A DNA stretch of 64,000 nt. Origin: Pocillopora verrucosa (taxonomy: Eukaryota; Cnidaria; Anthozoa; Scleractinia; Pocilloporidae). Positions 39,088 to 49,696 of this stretch are shown here, in pieces. The stretch covers positions 8,324,359 to 8,388,358 of the forward strand of contig NC_089325.1 in assembly GCF_036669915.1 (NCBI RefSeq), read 5' to 3'. The translations under genes and the position numbers were made by a program. Numbering within the stretch: the stretch's first letter is position 1; each line of letters opens with the position of its first letter. Under the pieces are notes generated by a model. It did no database searches, was not told where the DNA came from, and saw only the letters and a program-made list of their open reading frames with translations.

Positions 39088-40442
39088 AAAAGGAATATCG
39101 GAGCATTCTGATGCCATAATTTTGAACTTACGTTCTAATTCGCTCTACTCAACCAAACATAAACTATGAATTTCCTTCCATGACGTATAGGAAACTCTTC
39201 TGCCCCTTGGAGTACACGTGGTACAACTCCTATGACGAACGAGCGGTCTGGACTAACCGTTCGTAGGATTGATTCTATGTGCGTGCTATCCTGGAGGAAT
39301 CAAGAGTCTTGAATACCTAAAGCTTCGTTTTTGATAAGTCTTTCAAATCGGACAACAGCATCTGCACTGGGACAGCAGAGTCTAAAACCGAACAAGGGCG
39401 TCTAAAATCGGAGAGTAGTGTCTAAAATCGAACGAATGATATACGAAGCGATGCTTGAATAATTCAAATCACTGCGAAACAGATTTAAAAATTGAAATCA
39501 ATTAAAAAATTGAATTGCAGATTTTGTAAGGTCTGTTTTTGCAATTCGTAAAACTGTTTTTGTCAAGTTTTGCCCCCCTCCCTCCCCCCCCCCCGCGCTC
39601 TTCTCCAGCCCCTCTCTATTATTCCTTAATTCTATTTCTGCTGATTGCATCACCTGTTAAAGAAAACAAAAACAAAAGCAATTAAGCGTTCTTTAAAACC
39701 GTGGGTCTCGACGTTGGTGTGAAAAGTGTTTCGTTCATTTTTGTTTTTCAATTAGATACTAATCTCAGCACTCATTAACATGATGAAAACAGAATCCTCA
39801 ACTGCAAAACAGTTTTGTTTCTCTAAATGATTCAGAGTCACAATGCAATCCGTTGGTATAGACCTCCGTTGGGTCTAATCGTAATTGTGTCTAATCATTA
39901 TTATTACTATTTATCTTTATGAATGCAGTGATTTCCAAAGGAATAAATTGTATCTTGTCAACACACACAGAGGGAGTAAGAATAAATTCATGATTTGCCT
40001 CCAAGGCAAAGGGTAATTAAAATTTTTAAAATAGGCTTTTTTCTTCAGCTTGTTTTAAGTTTTGATTAATGATTAGGTATCAAATCATGGTTAAATTATT
40101 AGGAACATAACCTCGTTGGAGTTACCAACAAATTTTTTGTTTCGAACGGAATTAATCAAATTCACGCGAACGGCTAAAAGCTCCTTTAAACAAGAGAGTA
40201 GAAAACTCTTTGTTTCGTACCAAAGTAAATGCGAAATTGACAATTGAAACAAAAGTTTTCCAACTCCTGGAAGACCCTACGATACCCTGAGATCTGCTGA
40301 CAAAAGCCGTAATACTAACAATTGCCTTCTATTGCTCGCATCTCTTTCACATATATGAATTTTCATATTTGATTAGTTTACTTTCAACGATAAGATTCTC
40401 TACTCAACTTTTCTTGGAAATCTCAGTCTTCGATTGCTGTAA
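39088..40442. other. Intergenic, no recognised gene
   Basis: AT-rich sequence with no convincing exon. It includes a C-rich run at 39573-39594 and, at its right end, the presumed promoter of the small secreted-protein gene starting at 40443. Confidence 0.5.
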
Positions 40443-43400
40443 ATGAGGATGATGAATTTGAAGGTTTTCTTGGGGATTTTTGCTTTAAACATCGCTGCTG
40501 TTTGTTCAGGTTTGTCGTTCCTCGCTGATCGTTTTTATTGCCATATCATTAACAAAGTTAGCCTTTTTACAACGTTTGGCTCTGCAAAGTAACTCGGTAA
40601 AACGATTCTTAGAAGAAAACTTAAAGTTTCCCAAATTTCTCCCTTCTTTTCTTGTTGATGGATGAAACGACATCAAAACACATCTTTCATTCACGTAAAT
40701 CGGCTTTCCTGTGCTCGGCTTTTCCCTCGACATTTCAAGACATCATTTGAGGATAAACTTCCAAGATAAACCATTTAACAAGAACGATTTTTCCTTTTTT
40801 TTCTAGTTTCCTCAGCTGACTCCTGCTGTAAGTAGAAATGTTCATTTTTCCTATTGGTAATCGTTTTAAGTGTAAAGAAAATATCTAAGACTTGATCTTA
40901 TAGAATCTCATATTTCAACCGTTAGGATTTGTGGAGATTAAAACTCTTAAATTCATGACTCATGATAACTGATAAATATTCTATTTCTTTTTAGTTTCTT
41001 ATCCGTTCCACGACGCCATTTGTGAGTAGACACCTTTTTGTTTGTGAATGATTATAAACTCACGGCAAAAAAATATGTTTTAGTTGATCCCGCTCGCAGA
41101 AAGGTCAAACGCTGAGTTCGTCTCAAACTGCAAGTTGCAGATCTTATGTTGTTGGCTCAATTTCTCACATAGAATCTGATCTGTTTTTTCTTCGAGAATC
41201 AAATGGTTCTTGCGGATACTTTAAAGCATGTCTTTACTGAGTTTTTTAAACATACAGGAGAGCAGATCACATTTGTTGTTTGCCGGCTAAAATTTGTTGT
41301 TTCCCGGCTGTAAGACCATGTAAAAGCCCATCTGAAAGCAGAGTTATTTCTGTCCTAATGTCCTGCAAGCACTTAACAGACCCGCAAAAAAACTAACATT
41401 GCAATGTGATACTCTAACACTTCGTTCCTGATCTTTACATTTCTCAGTGGCAAAGGTCTTTACGTCAGAGTTATCTGGTAAGTGTGTAAACTTCCTCTTC
41501 AACGGTGCGGAGGGGGAGGGGTGTGGTCCTTAGTTATCAAGAATAATAAGCAAGGAAAACACAACTTGACGTTTCCAAAAACTATCTATTTTGTTCCACC
41601 TTTCTATGATGGATTTGGTGACTGTAACTTGACTAGCTTTTGTTTTATCTGAATTATTTCACCAGATGATGATGTGGAAGAGTTGATTAAACAAGGTAGG
41701 AAGAGTAAATTCATTTGCGGCAAACGTGAAATAGTAAACCACATTTTAAGAACGTTCTACCAGTTTTCAGGATTCACTTGCAAGGATTTATCTTTCGTTC
41801 CGTAGCTCGATGATTATACGACGAAAAAGATTTTGGTTATGAAATTAACCAGTTTAGGGTTTTTTTTGTCAGTTCAGTTGTTGGCAGGTTTGACGAGTCA
41901 ATGTCTGAGAGCAGTTTAGATCAGTTTGTCCAAATATACAATTAATCACAGCAGAGTATTCAGGTACACTCTCGGTCTTGGCTACTTATAAATCCTATGG
42001 AAAATCGTGTATGTGTTTTTTTCAGACTTGGTGAAGGACGCAGGTGACACCGAGGAAGTCGTCGATGGTGGGTTCCTTTTACTTTGTTAGCTTAGTTTCC
42101 TGGTTAAAATGCACTCCTTTGCAGTTCGTACGTGCTTTGTTTATCCATCTTGTTACACCAGTTCATTTCTCCCTGAACCGATTTCAATCATGACTTGAAT
42201 GTCCTTACTCCACTCTCTTCTGATTGGCGTTAAATCAATTATAATATGGTCCTTGTGGAGTTGTCTGGCATCTTCAGTCATACTAAGTCCGTCTGCTTTG
42301 TGCTTAATGCAATTTCAGTCCATTGTGAGTTGGCTGATCGTGCCTCACTAGGTCTATGGAGGTCTTGCACAGACCTAAACGTTAATTTTTATCGTGAAAC
42401 AATGTTTCAAGAGAGGCACACACTTATACTAAAGCGATATCAGATGTGAACCAGTAGTTGAATGATAAATTATAGGCTCTGTGAAAAACAGTGATCACTT
42501 AAGTGATTAATATCTGTTTTTATCTCGTTGCAGCTTTCGAGGATACTTTTAAGAAAGGTGTGAATGGAACTTTTATCAAAATCATCATACGTCTCTTGTA
42601 TTAAATTCTGAACCTCAACAGTTCATGCTCATGACGTTATGTTATTCTTCAGTTCGTGACCACGATTTGGGCAGAGGACTGCTTGCAAACCACAAGACAT
42701 CAGGAAGTAAATGAGATTTTATTTATTCATTGCCTATTATTCACTCAGTACTTTTAAGTCAACGGTAAAACATTCTGTGTCAAGGACTTCCGGTTTGTAA
42801 GTTGTGTACATTAGTTATGACAAGCACAGCTCTCAAGTCGAGAAATTAACAAAAATGTAGAGTGAATTGATTGATCGATTTAAAATCACTTATTTTTCAA
42901 TCTGTAGTTGTATGTACCATAACAAACGTCCGACTCTGAGGCACTTTTAATGTTGTTCTTAGGCTCAAAAATTTATACTGCCCAGAATTAATAATAGACG
43001 GCATCCTAAAGTATTTCCCTTCCAAGGAGATTGCACTTTGTATCGTCGTTGTCGTTGAAATTTAGAAATTTTCAAAGTGTCGGTAAACTGAGTTTGAATG
43101 TTATTATCGATGAGTTGTTTCAGGGGGAGCCATTAATGACTGGAATTCCATGCATGTGGAGAAAGAAAACAAATATGCCGACCTATCAAGGTAAGTTCAT
43201 AATCCAACACGGTCAGCTCCTAAATGTAAATACAGAGAAGTTATAACAATATATAACAAGATTAATATTCCCCGGCTTATCCGCTACAATCGACTCCCCC
43301 GATGGCTAGAACCCCCGATAACTCAGAGCTTCCCTTTAGATCGACAAAGAAAAATTCTGATGTGGTTTTTGAGGGAAGCTGCACTTAAGCATCATGTGGA

Positions 43401-43465
43401 AAATAAAGATTGCCTGGACTTTTTCTTCATCTTACAGGATTCAAAGGCTTCAAAGGATTCAATAA
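40443..43465 (+). CDS. Small secreted protein built from phase-1 micro-exons (gene A), unknown family
   Basis: Ten exons: 40443-40509, 40807-40827, 40995-41021, 41448-41477, 41666-41695, 42026-42067, 42534-42557, 42653-42706, 43124-43190, 43438-43465. They total 390 nt, or 129 residues. Exon 1 is a clean signal peptide (NLKVFLGIFALNIAAVCS). Exons 2-8 measure 21, 27, 30, 30, 42, 24 and 54 nt, all symmetric phase 1-1, each with an acceptor (mostly pyrimidine-led) and a GT donor. The mature part is acidic and helical (DDDVEELIKQDLVKDAGD, VVDAFEDTFKK) with a single cysteine. If exon 9 is skipped, the last exon is read in another frame and ends GFKGFKGFNKGRK. It is probably a secreted peptide or matrix component. 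I recognise no family. It shares first-exon size and phase with gene B downstream. Confidence is high for a secreted multi-exon gene and lower for exons 8-10. Confidence 0.6.
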
Positions 43466-43568
43466 AGGAAGGAAATAATGGAACATAGATAATGGCTGAA
43501 TTGCTGTTAACGATGAACTAATGTAGTGCACATCTTTTGTAGCATAGAATTATGTTATCAAAAGCAAA

Positions 43569-43574
43569 AATAAA
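43569..43574 (+). terminator. Polyadenylation signal of gene A
   Basis: AATAAA about 100 nt after the proposed stop codon of gene A, a typical position for a short 3' UTR. Confidence 0.6.
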
Positions 43575-45363
43575 GCAGAGATCTTTGTGAACTTTATCTT
43601 TTCGTCTTATCGTCACAATGCAGCATATGCCTAATTTCGGTTTCCGTGACGTTTAACGAAGAGCCCCTCTCGTCAATTGCCTCCATTTTTGAAAATAAGA
43701 ATTTTTCAATCCTTCGTAGTCAGTCAGATCAGCCATGCAAACAAGTTTCAAGTCTGTCACAAACGTGAGGGTACTTTATTTGAAGCCTGGAAAATCAAGT
43801 CACTCGAACTGAGTCAAGGACTTTCGTCTATCTGAAAACTTTCTAAGCCTTTGCACAAATGAATGACAAGCAAAACTACTTTCACCTTAAAAGTGTTTAT
43901 TCATTGTTAACCATGCAATTGAGGCAAAACTGAAACTCCTCCCTGCAGGAGAGGTAACTCATCTTATGGTACAGTTTCGGTCGCCATTTTTTTTCTTTCG
44001 TTTTCCAAAAATAACGGCCGAAGAGCGATCTCTTTATTTTGACCATAGATAGCTTTGAAAAGTTTGTGATTAGAAAAGAAACGAGATCCCACGCTGATAT
44101 GTAGCCGTACTCAAGTGTCCTTACTGAGGTCCGATGAGCATTTCATTTCGTTCTCTCTCTCTCCCGTAGACTATCATTCAATTAAGCAGAGATTGAAAGT
44201 AACATACGGTGCAATTCATCAACCTCGTGTTGCTTTTTTTGTTGTTGTTCCTGTTGCTGAGAAAATCCCATAACTGGAGGAGGCTGATGCACCATCTTTT
44301 TCCAAGGGTGCTATTGTGATAGCCCAGTGTAAAAATTGTCAATTTTACCTCGGCGATGGTAAATTTGGATTTAAAACCATTTTAAAACATTCAAGAGTCT
44401 CTTTATTTTCTTTCTTACCTTTCTTTCGAGCAAATCAACATCACTGTTTTTCATCATCCTTCGAGGGAACAGAACATTCATCTAATATCATAATGTTACC
44501 TAATCTTTGCTTTCTACAACTGCCAGCTGCCAGCCAGCAATAGATGTATCAGAACTGGTTTATCCTTATGGCATAGAAAATTAATCTCACATTCGCAAAG
44601 AACCCTGCTAAGGTTTTTCGTATTTCATTCACTATTTTTATTGGCCACAAATTAAGTAATTGTTCATAGAGGGTAACATGCTGTTTTAGGTCTAATAAAA
44701 AAATAACTTTGTAGTGCAAATACTGTCTGCTACATAAAGTTTTCAAAGATTCTGGTCCCACGCTAAAACTGATAAGATTGAAACCTCCCTCATCGATCTC
44801 TATTCAACAATTAATAAGCCTGTTATAGCGTCAAGTTCTTTTGTGAAAAAGACCTCCACCACGATAGCTAATCGGCACAAAGAATTATAAATATATATTT
44901 TTATTGTTTCGTCTCCAATTTCCTCCCCTAGTAGATTTTTATGCAGGACAATACTATAAGACATTTTTAAACCTCTTGCAGGAGTCATATCATTACAAAT
45001 CGATCGAGTGAAGAAGGAAACCTCTCTTTTACTACAACAAAGGTCAGTATTGGAAAGAAATTTACGACTAATAAAATTCGGGGTAGGTGACAATTTCGGG
45101 TAAAAAAAATGGACAAATGGTCACTACTTCAAAGTTTCAGTTGAAGAATTTCAGAAGAGTGCGACACCTCCTTTAAACAAAACAGCAAATACCTGATTTA
45201 TCTTCTTGAATTTATTGTAAGTGTAAAACGTACACGTATTCCAGCCTGTCGATTCACTGACCTACCCACTCCCCCACACTGGACATAGACTTTTCCAGGT
45301 ACGAACCGGGCTTACTTGAACTAAAATATTTCATGTCAACTTAGGAATTGTCCAAAGATTATC
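43575..45363. other. Intergenic between the two secreted-protein genes
   Basis: No convincing exon on either strand. It should contain the promoter of gene B at its right end. Confidence 0.5.
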
Positions 45364-47902
45364 ATGGGGGCAGCCATCTTTGCCGTAGTTCTGTTGACAG
45401 TTTCTCTTACAGTCCAATCTGCTCCAGCGGGTATGAAGGTGTAAATTCTTACCATGATACTTGTAGCTATGAAGGCAAAAGGCAGTTAGACAATAGACAG
45501 TCACGTCAGTGAAGATTTTCTCTACTCAAACCACGTTTGACATCATCCACACCAGTACATTTTCATGAGTCTCGCTCAAAAAGCTGAAATTCCAGTCTTG
45601 GAATCAAGGGGCTTATCTCAGAAAGACTTGTCGAGTGCACAATTTGCTAGTCATAGCAAAGATGACTCGAAATGGATAAAAGTGGCCAAATAACTTTATT
45701 AGGGAAGCGTTTATGATATTATACGAAAGGAAAAATTTAAGTATTGGGGTGCGGGCGACACAAAATTACCTAAGACTTTAAAATACCAGGCAGCCATGCA
45801 GTTAAAGAAAATTTATTTTTCATGTTTAGGTCAGGGACATAAAACAAAGGAGAGTCAGTTGGAAGTTATATTGTAACTTAAGAAGATACTTTTCCAGGCC
45901 ATCAATTGCATTTATTACAAATGCTACCGAAGTTTTCAGTTTACAACTGCGTATTTAAGGTACTTTAATTTCCTTAAGTTTTTTTATGTCATTTTTTTGG
46001 ACAGCAGATCTGGATACATATATCAACGAGAGACAGGAAATACCACAAGAGGAACCAGGTAAAAACATGCCGGCTTCTCATGCTTTGCGTTCCTATGCTC
46101 CTTGGGCAGGTGAAATATTAAATACAATATCTTTCACAATTTTGAAACTAATCCAAGCTACAAAAAGCTCAGACACGTTTGAGCACATTTAAGCCGCAAC
46201 GCCATATTAAGTCCACGGATTACTTTGCTCTCACGATTGAGTTTTTTGGTTGGTAGTTTTCGAGGAAGTTGTTGTTTTACAGCACCTAAAAAGAACGAGA
46301 AAGAGGAAAGTAAACGGTAAAACCAAAATCAGGACTGTCTGTTGTTCAGGCTTCGTCTCAAGCTGCATGCACGATTATGTTTGCTTTTTTTACATAAAGT
46401 GAAAGACAGGATGGTTTTCTGTTATCTAATTCATTACATTGCACACTACGGGTTGGTGTGTAAGTTATACAGATGCTTACACAAACAAAATATAAAAACT
46501 CTTTTTAAATAGTAATTTCACATCAATTTGAGGTCACGGGTACAACTCTCAGGAATGAAGAGTATTATTTTTTTAACCAGAATTGGAGGACTAAATTGGG
46601 AATTTGTGCTGATTAAAGGCAAAATGTCGTCATCGTGATGGACTGGGTACAGCACACAACTGTTCCCTCTTCTCCAGTGTAAAGTAAGGTTTTATGTTTA
46701 TCTTCTTTGTTTTTCTATTTGTTTGTTTTCTACAGCTTGTAAAAATGAATTGATGAAGTTGGTTCAAGAGGCAAAAGGTACTATGATTATCCGCCATTAA
46801 GCAGTTGATATTTCTGATGGGAGGTGGGTGTACAGATACGAGGTGCCAGTGTAAAACTCTTTACTTCAGGTCGAGTTTGGTCTTCCAATTTTTCTCTGGG
46901 AGGACTGCTTGATCTTTTATTCAAAATTTGCGGGTCGGTGCTCTACCTGAATAATTTGAACATTATCTTTTTTATCGCGACAGAAATAAATATTCCAGAT
47001 ATATTCCTTTTACTTAAGGTGGAAAATAACACATCACGAATTATTTTAATTTTTTTAAAGCACAAAATTATTCTTTTATTTAATTTTCAAATTAGGGGAG
47101 GTTTAAATCTTTTAACTGTGTAAGTTTTTTTGGACCACAGTTTGTAGGAGGTTTTTAACACCTGCGGCACAAAAGTTCGCTAAACACGCACGAGAAAATA
47201 TCCAGTTTAACAATGAGATTGTTACGGCTGGAAAAGAGCTTGCTGATGGCGAAATAGATACAAAAGGTTGGTTAAAAAGTTTCTATGTCAGTTTAATTGT
47301 ACCGGATGCCAGTTAAAATTATAACGTGCTTGCAATGCAGTCGTAAACTGGCAACGATAAAGAATCCTGTTAGATTGGGATTTTCACAACGTCGTGAACC
47401 TCACTAGTTTGACAATGCTTTTATACTTAACTAAAAAATCAATATTCACCATAAGTAGAAATATGTCAAGCCCCTCTAGTGTGTTTGTTTTTTTAAAACC
47501 AGCATACTTTAAAAACTAAGCGATGAAGAACTGAGTTTCCATCGCTGCAAAGAAACCATTACAAACTTCACAAGAAGGTTCTTTTGTAGCTCCCTTAAAA
47601 CAACCTCAGCCGCATCCATCTTTTTACAAGCATTTGATGTAAAAATGTCAATGTCCAACATATATAGCCTGAATCCGGCTAACTGATTCACAGGTGACCC
47701 TCCAGAGGAAAAGAAAGTGGAGAGGGCGGAGAAAATGGCAGCCAATCTGACTTATCGCGGTAACATCAAGCAGGCTTCCTTGTGCTTTTTACAACATACA
47801 CCCAACGATGACGCAAGGCGGAACAGGCTAATCTATCACCTCAAAAAACGTCACGTAAACATCATGCCGAGAGAATATCCAAGTCACATTAACGAAAAAT
47901 AA
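45364..47902 (+). CDS. Small secreted protein with phase-1 exons (gene B), unknown family
   Basis: Six exons: 45364-45430, 46005-46058, 46283-46309, 46736-46777, 47141-47266, 47694-47902. They total 525 nt, or 174 residues. Exon 1 is a signal peptide (AAIFAVVLLTVSLTVQSAPA), 67 nt long and ending in phase 1 exactly as in gene A. Every later intron is also phase 1. The mature protein is charged and largely helical, with an acidic/proline start (ERQEIPQEEPAPKK), then three cysteines (TCKN, VCRR, SLCF). There is one N-glycosylation sequon (NLT) and a basic C-terminal segment (YHLKKRHVNIMPREYP). I recognise no known domain. The stop codon overlaps AATAAA at 47898-47903. Shared orientation, adjacency, first-exon size and intron phase suggest a divergent relative of gene A, though sequence similarity is not obvious by eye. 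Confidence 0.65.
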
Positions 47903-49696
47903 ATTAAAAAGAGCTTGCCTAGTGGGACACTGTCGAACATTTTTAAGAAGCAATGTTAATCTTGGGTCTTTCTGTGTTTCTCAAGGATAACCCATCATAG
48001 ACACCACTAGTACTTAATGATTCCTAATATTTGACTTCGCGGGTAGCTACGTTGTCAATGTGTGCAACTTTAATGATCTTTTTAAGTTAAAATTTTTATT
48101 GATGATTTATAGGCATCAAATGAGGGTCTTCTTTACCAAATTAGTTAAGGATACTATAAATGTTTTTCACGCTATTTTAGATTATTTTTTAATAATGCCT
48201 AAATCATCATATGTAAGTAAATGTTCCGTAATAGATGGCATCTCACTGAATATTTTCTTCTCCAATCCACAGGCTATATATACAGAGTAAATCCACATGG
48301 CAGCAAAGTGAGTTACAGTGCTTTAAAAATAACCAGCAGCCTAGTTTGTAACCGTGATCACATTGTCAGCCAATAGATCATCATTCCCCCAATTATATAA
48401 TAAGAAACTTGAACACAACGAGCCGATGATGTTTCAGCCATTCGTAAAAGTTGTCAAAGAAAGTCCTCCAAATATTCTCAGCTTCATTGCAAGCTGTTCA
48501 TCGTAACCAGCCAACAAAAGCATTTGGTTTGCATAACTGATTTTCTTAACAATAAACCTTCCAGTAGTTTGAGTAAACTATTACTAAGGTGAATCACTGT
48601 GGAAACATTTTCATCTTTCAGGGAGATGTGATGCTACCGTTTGAAGCATATAAGAAGGTAAGTGGGGCCTACAGCTAAGTTTCTATGCCTTCAAACCCAA
48701 CTATTCTCAAGAAAAAAATCACAATCCTCCTTCTCCGGCGTTGCTATTAAAATTTTATGAAAGATTTCATCATGAGTGAGATACTACATGGCCTTGTGAG
48801 GTCAGTCTTGAGTGCAATAGACAAAGCCCAGACTGTGTGTCATCCATTATGAAGGGGGTAAGTTTCTAGAGAAACTGTTGTGCTGTGCCCCCTTGGTTAA
48901 CAATGTATTGATATTGTGTGGAGACATTACTAAGTTTCACACCTAAGTTTGAAAGGGGTTAGGTAACCTTCAAGTTATCCTTAATTTTCTTTGTCTTGTT
49001 TTGTTTTGTTTTTTTTTTTACATTGGGCAGGATACTCCCCCAGAGTGTAAAACTCTGATCACAGGCTTTCTGGAAAGAAACAGCCATGCTGGTAGAAGTG
49101 ATTAAGCTGATGGCAGCATACATGTGAAACTTCTGAAAGTTTTTAAAATGCTTCACTGTCATCTAGTGGTTAACTGTTAGTGACAATAAAAATTGAGTGT
49201 ATCACACAAACTTCAGGGGTTAGTTTCATTTTCAGTTTTTTCGGAGAGGTTTGTTGTGGTTCAATCTTTACCCTTTTATGTATATTGCATTTTTTGCATC
49301 ATTCTAATGGAAAGGTCCACGATCAAGACCCAACCAGGTCACTGTGTTGTGTTCTTGGGTAAGAAGCTACAATAGACACATTGCCTCTCTCCAAATACCA
49401 GTGAATTGACTTGGAAACTGAATGAAATACTGAGGGGTGGGGGAGGAGGAAGGTAACCATGAGATAGATCTGATAAGCTCCCATCTCAAAGCAAAGATTG
49501 CTGAACAGAACAAGCATTTCACAAAAACTCAAGTACCTGTTCATAAAATCAACACCTGATCTTGTTCAATTGCCATAAGAAACAGTCAAACAACACCAAA
49601 TAGACAAGAACCCTTCAGTATGATAGCCTGTTCCCAAGTTGTATTTTGAAAGCTTAGAAACCAGATAATCAACTGAGGTTACTCATAATATTGCTG
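47903..49696. other. Intergenic, probable 3' UTR of the F-box gene at right
   Basis: No convincing coding exon. The right part probably holds the 3' UTR of the minus-strand F-box/LRR gene whose stop is at 49697. Confidence 0.45.

Noticed and set aside
46824..47123. Plus-strand open frame inside a gene B intron
   Set aside because: Very hydrophobic AT-rich translation without splice sites that keep gene B in phase; the supported exon starts at 47141.
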